This document shows, piece by piece, positions 11,950 to 22,871 of a stretch of 64,000 nucleotides of DNA. The DNA lies in assembly GCA_037126765.1 (NCBI GenBank), contig JBBCBC010000030.1, positions 7,102,478-7,166,477 of the forward strand. Direction: 5' to 3'. A program made the position numbers and the translations under genes. The stretch is from Stenogyne calaminthoides (lineage: Eukaryota > Streptophyta > Magnoliopsida > Lamiales > Lamiaceae). The notes beneath the pieces are model-generated. The model was not told the origin of the DNA and did no database searches. It saw only the letters and a program-made list of their open reading frames with translations. How positions within the stretch are numbered: the first letter of the stretch is position 1; the number at the start of each line of letters is the position of its first letter.

Positions 11950-12576
11950 ATGAGTGAACAAGATTCATTTTTTTATGGAGAAGTGTGGACTAAAGAGGTA
12001 ACTGAGTCTCTGGTTGAGTTTCTCGTAAAAGAGAAGAGAGAGGGTTGTTGGTTTTGGAACAATGATAATATGATTTCAATAGAAGGCGCTACACGACACA
12101 TAAATGAAACTTTTGATTTGAAGTTCGTCCCACTCGCTGTTCAAATGAGAGTTCAAAAATTACGACGACGTTATTTTCCAATACATCATCAGTCTTCGAA
12201 CTGTAGTTTGGGAGAGATCGACCAACCTCATGCGTGCACACCTGGATGTATGGACAAGTTTGATCGAGGTAATAGTTGGAAAGTGTACTTATTTTTGCCT
12301 TATTCCTTCTCGTGTTTAATAAATTTGCTCTGCTAATATGTATAGAAAAACTCAATGTCGGCTGTGTATATGACTCATGGAGACCCATTATTCATATCCT
12401 TAAGCTTACTGTTTAGCCATTGGAGTGCACAAAAAAGTGAGCATGAGTACCACCCATCGACTCCATGGGTGCATCCGGGCGAAGTTCCCGATGAAGAGAG
12501 TACTGATGATGAGGTTGAACTAGACTACTCTCCCCCTCGTGACGAAGAAAGTGATGAGTCCTATGAAACTGATTAG
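11950..12576 (+). pseudogene. SANT/Myb-like DNA-binding protein remnant with acidic tail
   Basis: The ATG at 11950 opens a frame with regularly spaced tryptophans and a basic end (EVWTKEVTESLVEFLV...CWFW...LRRRYFP), like the Myb/SANT-like domain proteins that often accompany plant transposons. A GT donor is plausible at 12269 and an AG acceptor at 12345. The second part (12355-12576) ends in a proline/acidic tail (STPWVHPGEVPDEES). Joining the exons at these sites puts the second part out of frame by one base, so the gene is broken or the splice sites differ. It sits between MULE-type border repeats and may be cargo or a transposon accessory gene. The family assignment is tentative. Confidence 0.42.
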
Positions 12577-12884
12577 GACATGAAGTATTGCAAGTTGATT
12601 AATATGTATTTATATTTTGAAGTGTTATGGATATTTCTCTCGTTGTATTAGATTTTTTCTACATAAAAGTATTAGTTTCATGCTTATAAAGTATTACTTA
12701 ATTTATATAAAAGTATTAGTTGTTTAATTCTAAATAATTAATTAATTAATATAAAAGGATCTGTCAAATAGTGAAAATGGTCAAACCATTATTAATTAAA
12801 TTTACTAATCAGTATTAAATGCCCAAATTAAATTTTCACCGCCCAAATCTCGATCAAATGATTTTCAAATTAAAATCTGACATG

Positions 12885-13030
12885 GCGTGCGACACGCGCT
12901 CTCTCTGTCGCGCATGGTGTGCGACACACACTTTCCTGTCACGCACGGCGTGCGACACACGCTCACCTGTCGCGCCTAACATGCGACAAGGAGCTTTTTT
13001 GTCGCGCCTGACATGCGACATATATAAATT
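12885..13030. repeat. gcgaca minisatellite, four to five units of 31-33 bp
   Basis: Each unit reads tgcgaca, then a variable 10-14 bp, then tgtcgcgc and a short linker. The array is in reverse orientation to those at 1-69 and 5825-5960. A 78-codon frame at 12819-13055 is produced by the repeat itself and is not a gene. It may be the right subterminal repeat of the MULE that starts near 5.8 kb. Confidence 0.65.
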
Positions 13031-13504
13031 TTATTTTTTTATTACGAACGGTTAAATTATTTTAAAACACAAAACCCTAATTCTCCCAAATAAATATACA
13101 CTCAACCCTCTCATTTTCATACATTTCTTTCATTTTCACACTCACTCTCACTCACACACTTTCTTCAATTTTCACTAATTTTTTCCACCGCCACCATCGT
13201 TGTTTTTTTTTTCTTTTTAATTTGAATGTATCATTTTTTACCAAATTATTTTTCTTGTATCATTTTCCTACACATACTAACACTATTTTTGTTGTTTGAT
13301 ATTAAAGTATTAGCGCCACCTGCCTACCGCCGCCTCTGCCTGCCTGCCACCGCCCGACATCGCCACATTCAAGGTGTGTTTATTTGTTTGTTATAATTTT
13401 TTGTTTGTTTAATTTTTTGTTTATTATAGTTGTGTTACAAGTGTAGTTGAATTGAATGTTATTAGGTATTTATATGTGTATTTGAAGTTTTTACCTCATG
13501 AATG

Positions 13505-13690
13505 TTTAAATGTGTTAGTTGATCTGCTTTAAGGTATTAGTTGATATGCTGTAAGGTATTAGTTTATATGCTGTAAGGTATTAGTTGATATGTTGTAAGG
13601 TATTAGTTGATATGTTGTAAAGTCTTATTTGAATTGCTGTAAGGTATTAGTTGATTTTGCTTTGAGGTATTTCTTCATATGCTTTAAGAT
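13505..13690 (+). repeat. Tandem repeat of about 26 bp in the 5' region of the PMD gene
   Basis: Six to seven imperfect copies of a unit like ttgatatgctgtaaggtattag lie between CT-rich leader-like sequence (13080-13200) and the first PMD coding block. It is probably in an intron or leader. No function is visible. Confidence 0.7.
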
Positions 13691-15540
13691 ATTACTTGAT
13701 TCCTTTTCCCAATAGAGAACATAACTGAAATAACAAGTATTAAATATTACGGGTGAATTTAAAATATATAACTTCATAATTTTTTTTAGTTCACTATGTC
13801 ACGCCCCAACTGCCCCGATTGCTCTGCAAGTAGATGTAGAGTATGCGATTATGTGTTCTAATGGAACAATGAGCCCGAGCAGTTGAACGACACAACGCGA
13901 TACAACTACTACATCCTTCTTGGAGTAACAATGAATTTTTCAACTTGAATCGATTCGATCAAAACACCCCTGCTCAACAACCCAATGACGAGCAGTATAG
14001 GCCGATGCAGTATAGTTCATATGCTACACCTGTTGATTTTAATTTGAATCCTTTTCATAATATCACCCCAATTCAATTCCCCAAATTTTCACCATCAACT
14101 CATTTGTTCATGTCCTCCGACCCTCTTCCGGCTGCGGCTACATCTCATCATTCCCTTAACATCGACCCATCTACGTCTCATCACTCCACTCACCGGGCCC
14201 ATCTACATCACATCATTCGGGCCCGTATACATCGATGGAAAATGAGGATGAGGATGAGGATGAATACGAAAGTGCTTCGCATCATAGTGAATGGTTAACG
14301 ACGACGTCCATGCTTGGATGACCTGAAGATCCACAGGTATTGTGTGCTTTCAAAGCACACAAGACCAAAAAATTATGGGACAATTCAGTAAGTAAAATAC
14401 ATGTTTTATTTTAATTATTATATCAAACGGTTGCGATATATAAATTAACGAGTTTATTTTTATGTAAAAAATATGTAGATGTTTCTTAAGCTTCTCACTG
14501 GCCACCGTCGAATGAGACGTCTTCAGAGATGGCCATTGAGTTCATTCGAACATACCGGTCATTTCTTCTTCCTGATTAACAAATATGGATTGGAGGATAT
14601 GGGGGGAATGATGTTTCAGACCAATAACATGCCCCTCATTACAACATTCGTCGAATGGTGACACTCTGAGACGAACACATTTCATATGCCTTTGGGGAGA
14701 TGACGATCACACTCCATGACGTTCAAGCTATCCTTGGTAAACTAAAAATAAAACTAATTTTTAATAAATCAAATTTTAATTTTTTTATTATTTAATTTTA
14801 CTAATAATAAAAATCACTTTTTCCAATGTAGGCTTGAACATAAATGGGCTCCCCGTCATTGGCAACAAAAGTTGGATTGTCAATGCATTAAAAAGTGCAT
14901 GCGGTACTAGGAGAGGGAACGATAGTGGCGCTCTCCTTGAGACCACACAAAAAAAGTGTCAAGGGAATTTTCACTTGAGCGATATCTCTATTGCTCGAGA
15001 TTACCTGTGGTACTTGATGGGGGCTACACTATTTGTTGATAAAACGCGTGATTATGTCCCCAAGGACTATCTAGAGGTGTTGGGCGATCTCGATACTATT
15101 GTCCCTCGCTATGCATGGGGAGCCGCCGCGTTAAGCGTATTTATATCACCATCTTGGGGTGGTATCCAGACGTGACACGGGGCAGATATCAGGATGCTTA
15201 ACATTACTGGAGGTCAAAATTCCATTTCAATAATATTTTCAATGATATTCAATACACTATTATCAATATATTGTTATATAAAATACCAACTCATTACAAT
15301 TTTCCAGTGTTGGATATACGAGTACTACATTGTGTTACCCAAAAGCAGCAACGCTACTAATTATACCCCTGGTACCCCACTAGCATTGCGATGGAGTACC
15401 TCCCATCGATTCACTTCCAAGAAAGAGGATCTTACACATTTTCGCAAACTATTGGATAATTACCCAGCAAATCATGTATGTTTCTCATTCTCATTCTCAA
15501 TATGTCTTAATAGAAATACGTAATTTATAATTTAAGTAAC

Positions 15541-17504
15541 TGTTGGGAGATGAATTTAATAAAGATATGATTTTGATTAGATCCCAAAACCCCTGAGTAT
15601 GACATGTTCAGGACAATCTTGATAGTTGAGTCAGGATTCAGTTTTAGAGTATTCAGGATGTTATCTGCAAAATGTATAGTCAGCAGATATAGATCAGGTT
15701 AGATTCTGATAGGTTCTGAAGACTCAGTGAGAAACTGAGAAACTGAAGACTCAGTGAGAAACTGAGAAACTGAAGACTCAATATGAAACTGAGAGACTCA
15801 GCATTAAGACTTAGCATTAAGACTCAGTATATCAGTCAGTATATCTGTGAAGACTCGGAAGACTCAGAAGACTCGAAGACCAAGAAGACACGAACATGTA
15901 AGATCAAGATCGAAGATTGAAGAATATCAAGGCACGGTAATTTATCAAGACTCAAGAATGTCTTTGAATGTTCAGTATAAAACTGAATGTTTCGAGGCAC
16001 TGAAAATATCTATCTGAAGGGTGCAATACTGAGAAAAACACGACACCTTAAAAAAAATAGATATTGCCCAAGACATTCTCATGCAGACAAAAGGAACTAA
16101 GACAAAGTGTTGTTAAGGTTATATTACTCAGAGATAGTAACCAAAAAGAGCCGTTGAAGTTATCTACCTTTAACTGGAGACAAAAGTCAAAAAGAAGAAG
16201 ACAACACTGTACATTACTGACACTGACAGCGACAGGTCACTGAAAAGATGTCAGAAGTACTAAAGTTCCAGACTGCAAAAAGTGATGACCGGCTACATGA
16301 AAGACTATTGCCTAAAACGTGTTAGGGAGTGTCAAACCCTAAATATAGCCGTTTCTCACACACCATAAGAGGAAACTCACGAAGCTATCTCTTCCAACGG
16401 ATAGTTTTTCAAAGAGTGACCTTGGTGTATGCCTATAAATACTTGTGACCCTCTACATTGTAAGGTTACGGGAAATTTGTAAGCAACTCAAGAGCTCAAA
16501 CTTATTATTGCAAAGTTGAAGCACTCGAAAAACCAAGAATTTCCCAAGTGCTTTAAATCAAAGAGAGCTCATTCCACTAAGCCTAGCTTGATAAGAAATA
16601 TCCAAAGCTTAGTCGAGATATCCTAGCCTTTGCATTGTTCTTTATTGTAAAGGATATCTCATCCTAGTTGGAAACCAACCAAGAAACCCCAAACCCTTTG
16701 TAAGGTAGTTTGAGTGTGATTGTTGGTGAGATTGGAGTTGTAAAGAGTTAGTAAACTACATTGAGGTAGTCAGAAAGCTCTAGAGAAGAAGTGAGTAATC
16801 TATCTTGGACAGACATAAAACTTGTGTGTGTTTTGAGTTAGTAACCTACAGAGGTAGCCAGAAAGCTCAAAATAGAAAGGTTAGTAAACTACAGAGGTAG
16901 TCAGAAAACCTTAGGAAGTGATTAGTGAATTTCTCTGAAGAGATCAGGGAGAGTGGACGTTGGAGCTTGAGTCTCTGAACCACTATAACTTGCTGTGTTC
17001 TTTGCTTTCTGTTTTGCTTTGATTAACTGTTGCATATATTTTGAAAGCATATTTTCACGGATATTCAGTTGGAATCAATCCACTGAAGTTGCATCTGAAC
17101 TGAATCACAGCCTAATCACTATTCCATTAAAAGGAAGGTTTTCAGCAAAAGCATTAAAACAAGTATAAACGTAGGGCCAACCATTCCGCACATCTGAGTA
17201 GCTAGAACAGATAGTTACCAAACTGAACTTACTCTTCTGAGGGTTCAGTAAGTTAGTTATCTGATCCAAGCAGCTCAGGATCTCTGAAAACTCAGGATCA
17301 GTTGGGATTATCTGAGGTATCTGAAAGCAGCTCAGGATCACTGTCTCAGGTAGACTTTGACTCAGAGCGATTTGTGCTTCTCAGGACCAAATCATCAGGA
17401 CAACCTGACCCAAGCTGACTTCAGTAAAGAAAAGTTTTAAAAATACTGAATACGTGTATTCTCCCCCCATACACGTGTAAGACTCGTTTGCACCGGGACC
17501 AACA
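15541..17504 (+). repeat. 5' LTR of the copia element
   Basis: 1964 bp, TG...CA. The U3 part contains short repeats built on gaagactcag and gaaactgag (15715-15860). A TATA box (tataaat, 16434-16440) marks the likely start of transcription. The downstream part is nearly identical to the 3' LTR, but the first 700 bp differ at many CAG/CTG triplets. Confidence 0.95.
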
Positions 17505-17506
17505 AG

Positions 17507-17520
17507 TGGTATCAGAGCAG
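17507..17520 (+). other. Primer binding site (initiator tRNA-Met)
   Basis: tggtatcagagcag begins two bases after the 5' LTR end. It is the usual plant copia primer site, complementary to the 3' end of initiator tRNA-Met, and primes minus-strand DNA synthesis. Confidence 0.93.
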
Positions 17521-17630
17521 TGGTTCAACTTGACCACCTGCTTTGTTGACCAAAGTTTTAAATTTGCTAAAATACTTGTGGTCTATCTGAACTGATCTTA
17601 ATTGCTGAATTCTTAAAAGACTCAAACAAA

Positions 17631-18461
17631 ATGCCTTCTAAGAAACTTCCCATGTTCTCAGTAGAGAACTATGATTTATGGAGACTAAGAATGCAGGCTC
17701 ACCTGTACTCTAAACATGAACGTATGTGGAGAGTGGTCTCTGAAGGGCCATTCCAATTTACTGTGGTGAATCCCAAAGGAACAGAAAATGAGAGAAATGA
17801 TCCTAGAGCAGAATTTCCTAAGTCTGATGACCAACTGACTCCTGAGGAGAGGAAGTTAGTCAATCTAGACTATATTGCTAAAGACACACTATACAGTACA
17901 ATTGATGATGGTGTGATGGGAATGATTTCTCATTGTAATACTGCAAAAGAAATTTGGGATACACTAGCTGTAATGTGCCAAGGCACAGATCATATCAAGG
18001 AGAACAAACTTTCAGTTGCAATTGGAAAGTTTGATAGTTTTGAAATGGAAGATGGTGAATCTATAGACAAATTGGAAGTCAGATTCACTAGCATTATGAA
18101 TGATCTGAATGCACTTGGAAAGAAATATCCACAAAGAGAAGTTGCATTGAAAATTCTTAGAGGTCTTTCTAAGAAATGGGATATACATGCAGTGGTGATT
18201 GAAAACACCAAAAACATTAATTCAATGCCATATCAACAAGTCTTCTCTGAGCTGAAGGCCTGTGAGTTTGTAATTGATAAGAAATCTAAAAAGGCTGATA
18301 GCAAAGATGATTCATCATCTAGTAAAAATATGGCTTTCAAAGCCAAGGATAAAACCTGTAAAACTAGAGAGTCTGAGAACTCCCTTGCTAAGAATCAGGA
18401 CGAGCTTGAGGATAAGCTAGCACTGATGGCAAGGAGGTTTGAAAGACTTAATAGTCGATAA
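17631..18461 (+). CDS. copia gag capsid part (UBN2-like)
   Basis: A 276-codon frame opens MPSKKLPMFSVENYDLWRLR, the typical copia gag start with a YxxW motif, and continues with the capsid-like helical region (EIWDTLAV, KLEVRFTSIMNDL, LRGLSKKWD). It ends early at 18461, in a lysine-rich linker. The zinc knuckle CYNCQKKGH...C (about 18597-18640) continues in another frame after an indel near 18455. Gag would package the element RNA in cytoplasmic particles. The start fits because it is the first ATG after the primer site. Confidence 0.85.
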   Translation: MPSKKLPMFSVENYDLWRLRMQAHLYSKHERMWRVVSEGPFQFTVVNPKGTENERNDPRAEFPKSDDQLTPEERKLVNLDYIAKDTLYSTIDDGVMGMISHCNTAKEIWDTLAVMCQGTDHIKENKLSVAIGKFDSFEMEDGESIDKLEVRFTSIMNDLNALGKKYPQREVALKILRGLSKKWDIHAVVIENTKNINSMPYQQVFSELKACEFVIDKKSKKADSKDDSSSSKNMAFKAKDKTCKTRESENSLAKNQDELEDKLALMARRFERLNSR

Positions 18462-18465
18462 ACCA

Positions 18466-21400
18466 CAGGTACCAGAAGAAAGCAGAGGACAAATCAACTG
18501 AGAAGAAGAAGGACCTGGAAGTTGAAGGATCTTCATCCAAAAGGAAGGACTCCAAGTCCAAAGAAGAAAGTGATCAGGATGATGATGCCAACAGATGCTA
18601 CAATTGCCAAAAGAAAGGTCACTTCCAGTATGACTGTCCTGACCTGAGTGCTAAGGAGAGAAGAGAAAGGCAAGCTAAAAGAGACAAGAAGTTCTCCAAC
18701 AGAAAAGCCATGGTTGTAGAAGAAGAACATTCTGAGGTAGGATCTAGCTCTTCAGATGAAATATTCTCAGACAGTGAAAGTGATGACATCTGTCTGATGG
18801 CTATTGAGGAGGAGGAAAACAAGGGCACTAAGCTGATTGAAGATCACATAGCACTGATGAGTGGAGATGAAAAGGCCCCTGTTGTATGGTATCTTGACAG
18901 TGGATGCTCAAGACATATGACATGATTCAAGCAGATACTCAGTGGCTATGTTGAACAAAGAGGCCCTCAGATCACATTTGGAGATAACTCCAAGGGTCAG
19001 ACTGAAGGATATGGAACTTTGGAAATTGACTCGGTTCATATCCATGGTGTTTCATATGTATCTGGATTGAAGCATAATTTGCTTTCAATAAGCCAATTCT
19101 GTGATAAGGGATTTAATGTTGAGTTCTCAAAGAACTTATGTTATGTGAAAGATGACATCTCACAGAAAATATTACTGACTGGTACTAGAAAAGGAAATGT
19201 GTATCTTGCTGATTGGAGTTCAACTCCTAAAGATACATGTTTGGTTGCAAAAAGTTCCACATATACCAGTTGGTTATGGCATAAAAGAATGAATCACCTG
19301 AACTTCAAAACCCTGAATAAGCTTGCAAGATTAGCTCTTGTGAAAGGGTTTCCTAATGAAGTGTTCAGTAAGGAACATGTTTGTGATGCGTGCCAAAAAG
19401 GAAAACAAATTAGAGCATCATTTATAAGCAAAGTAGATGTTTCTACTGAGAGAATACTTCAACTGTTGCATATGGATCTTTTTGGTCCAATAACACCAGT
19501 GAGCACTAATGGCAGGAAATACACACTAGTAGTAGTTGATGACTACTCAAGATATACTTGGGTCATATTCTTACTTAGTAAGAAAGAGACTCAGATAAAG
19601 CTACATGAGTTACTGAAAAGGCTCAGTATTGAGAAGAACCTGAGTGTGGTCAAAATCAGATCTGACAAAGGAACTGAATTTATAAACCATATTATATCTG
19701 ATTATTGTGCAGCAAATGAAATTACTCATGAAACATCAGCTGTAAGGACCCCTCAACAAAATGGTGTTGCTGAAAGAAGGAACAGGACTCTAAAAGAAGC
19801 TGCAAGGACAATGATAGTTGAAGCTGATATTCCTAAAAGATTTTTGAAATTTGTCAAGTCATCAACACTTTGCATGTTATTCTCAAAACAGATCCATGTT
19901 GACCAAGAGTCAAGGCAAAACACCATCTGAGCTTTGGAATGAAAGGAAGCCTCTTGTTTTTCTTTCTTTTCGTGTGTTTGGTTGCAAGTGTTTCATACAC
20001 AATAATGGTAAAGATCGGGTTGAAAACATTTGATAGCAAAGGCGATGAAGGAATATTCTTAGGATATTCTCAAGTCGATAAAGCTTTTTAGAGTTTACAA
20101 TTAGAGGACTCTTATTGTGGAGGAAACACCTCATGTTGTTTTTGATAAATCTACTTGTGTTCGGAAAAACGGGAACATGATGCGGAAGAACTAACCAAGA
20201 GGATCACCAGTTAAGTTAAAAAAAGAATGACAAATCATCCATTGAACACGAAAAGAAGAAGTCGGTCACTTTCTATGATTGGAGTGACTCGGACTCGGAT
20301 AAAGAAGTTCGAGGATGGAACTCGAGGATGGTGAGACTCAGGAAAGCCAACACACCAAAGGTGATCAATCTGAACAGACACCAGTTCAGACTCAGGTATG
20401 TGATGCCAATGAAGATGTGGTCACAACTGAGGCAAATTCTGAATCTATCAACCAAAGGGGAACAAATGTCACTGACAATGTTCTGAATAGATTTTCCTCT
20501 GAGGAAGATGATTCCCTTTCTCATTTTCTGTTGTTCCCTGAGTTTATTGAACTAACTAAACCTAACATTTCAAATGTTGAGGATATTGTTGAAGGGGGAA
20601 CATCTAGAAGAAGATGGTTAGATAGTCATCCTACAAGTCAGATTGTGGGTAATCTAACTGAAGGTGTCAAAACAAGAAGGTTCCATGGTGAGAGTGCACT
20701 ATTCCGATGCTTCCTATCAGAGAAAGAGCCTACTGAGATTGAAGAAGCTCTACAAGATTCTCATTGGATTACTACTATGCAAGAAGAGCTGAATCAATTC
20801 TCAAGGAATGAAGTATGGGAGCTGGTGGATAGGCCTGAAAGGCACAATGTCATTGGAACCAAGTGGGTATTTAAGAATAAAATAGATGAAAACAACAACA
20901 TTGCAAGAAATAAGACAATGCTAGTTGCACAAGGTTATTCCCAAGAAGAAGGCTTGGATTATGATGAAACCTTTGCACCTGTTGCAAGACTAGAAGCCAT
21001 CAGATTGTTTCTTGCATATCTGCCCACATGAAGTTCATATCTATCAATGGATGTGAAAAGTGTATTTCGAAGCGGTGTGCTTAAAGAAGAGGTTTATGTG
21101 GAACAACCTCCGGTTTTCGACCAGAATGACCAAGTTTACGAGCTCGAGAAAAAGCCTTGTATGGTCTTAAGCAAGCACCGAGCATGGTATGATACTCTTT
21201 CTCGGTTTCTTCTTGACCATGGTTTTGTCAAAGGAACTGTTGATAGAACTCTATTCAGGATAGAGGATGGGGAAGATATCTTACTAGTGCAGATATATAT
21301 TGATGACATCATTTTTGGATCTCCAAATCATCAGTTGTGTGAAAAGTTTTCAACACTGATGAAAGACAAGTTTGAGATGTCAATGATGGGAGAGATGAAT

Positions 21401-22246
21401 TTCTTTCTAGGTCTTCAAGTGAAACAATCAAAGGAAGGAATCTTCATCAACGAGGCAAAAGTACACCGAGATCCGATTGCCAAATATGGTGTGTCTGAAT
21501 TGCAATGCGGTTAGGATTCCCATGAATACTAACTACAAGATGGATCCTGATTCAGAAGGCAAATCAGTAAGTCATACTGATTATAGAGGAATCATTGGAT
21601 CATTGCTCTATCTCACAAATAAGTAAATTTGGATATAACATTTCTTTGTTGGGATATGTGCAAGATACCAAGCTAATCCTAAGACTAGTCACATGGAGGT
21701 CGCCAAAAAGATTTCAAGTATCTTAAAGGCACAGTGAATAGAGGATTATGGTATCCAGCTGATGATAACCTTGAATTAACTGGTTATTCAGATGCTGATT
21801 ATGGAGGTTGTAGAATTGACAGGAAGTCCACTAAAGGAACTTGTCAATTTCTTGGAAGTAAGCTGATATCTTGGTTTTCGAAGAAACAGACCTCAGTAGC
21901 AACCAGTACTACTGAAGCTGAATACATGGCTGCAGGAAGCTGCTGTGCTCAGATTCTTTGGCTCAGACAACAGTTAAGGGATTATAAAGTTGTAGCCAAT
22001 GAAGTACCAATATTTTGTGACAATAATAGTGCCATTGCTATCTCACAAAATCCGGTATTGCACACCAGATGCAAGCATGTGGATATCAGACATCACTTCA
22101 TCAGAGATCATGTCGAAAAGAAGGACATCAGGATGGATAAAATTCATATTGATAAGCAGAGAGCTGATATCTTGACTAAACATTTGGCTGAATCAAGATT
22201 TCAGGAACTATCAGTTGAATTAGGGATGTTGGATCCAGGTGTATAG
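18466..22246 (+). pseudogene. copia pol polyprotein, broken into several frames
   Basis: Order seen: zinc knuckle (about 18597); protease with WYLDSGCSRHMT (about 18890-18922), then a TGA; GAG-pre-integrase with HHCC-type LWHKRMNHL and CDACQKGK (about 19275-19410); integrase with Asp in HMDLFGP, Asp in RSDKGTEF and Glu in NGVAERRNR; reverse transcriptase with GTKWVFKNK, AQGYSQEEGLDYDETFAPVA and the YIDD active site (about 21297); and RNase H with DADYGG, STTEAEYMAA and DNNSAI, ending ELGMLDPGV at 22246. Breaks lie at about 18922, 19930-20315, 21031 and 21510-21734. Intact stretches alternate with patches rich in tcg where CAG/CTG would be expected, so some breaks may not be biological. Confidence 0.9.
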
Positions 22247-22871
22247 AGTAAATCTGAAAAATTGAAGGTTTTCAGATGCATGAAGTTTCCTCAGAATTCT
22301 ACTGAGAAACTCAGGATAAAATTGGAAATACTGAACTGAGTCTTGAAGAAACTTAGGTTTACTGAAGGTCAGTACTCAGTAGCATACTGAACCCTTTCAA
22401 TACTCAGTATCATACTGACATTTTATCAAGGTCAATACTCAGTAAGACTAATAGAGGAAAATTAGTCTAAAGAAGTAATGACTCATGCGACTCATTTATT
22501 GCTTAAGTGAAACTCAGCAATCATTTGCAATAAATACAAAACACCTGAAGAATGTTTTTGGGCGGGATCTTTGAAATTCCAAGGAAGGTCAACAGTCATT
22601 AAATGCTCTGTTACTTTTAATCACCAATGAGGTTATTTTTGGCGGCTTACTTTTTGGAGGATCATCCTTTCGCCTACCCGATTAATCGTGGATTAATCTT
22701 AACCGTTGATTTTTCACAACTTCCCACGATCTCACGATATATATTCTTTGAGAAGCCATTACAAGCCATTTTTCTATAAACCCTCATTCCCAAAATCCTC
22801 TGCAAGATAAAATTCCTTTTGCCCAGAAAATCTCCATCGTTCCAAACCCTAAACCTTCAAAAATTCCCAAA
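22247..22871 (+). promoter_or_regulatory. Spacer between pol and the extra coding region, promoter-like
   Basis: The 625-bp non-coding spacer opens with tactcagta-type repeats (22365-22450). It then holds a TATA-like gatatatatt near 22736-22746, followed by about 120 bp of C/A/T-rich leader-like sequence (aaaccctcattccc, ccctaaacc) directly before the ATG at 22872. That arrangement resembles a plant gene promoter and 5' UTR. A role as an internal promoter is inference. Confidence 0.4.

Noticed and set aside
12819..13055. 78-codon Cys/Arg/Thr-rich frame
   Set aside because: Encoded by the gcgaca minisatellite; its periodic residues come from the repeat.
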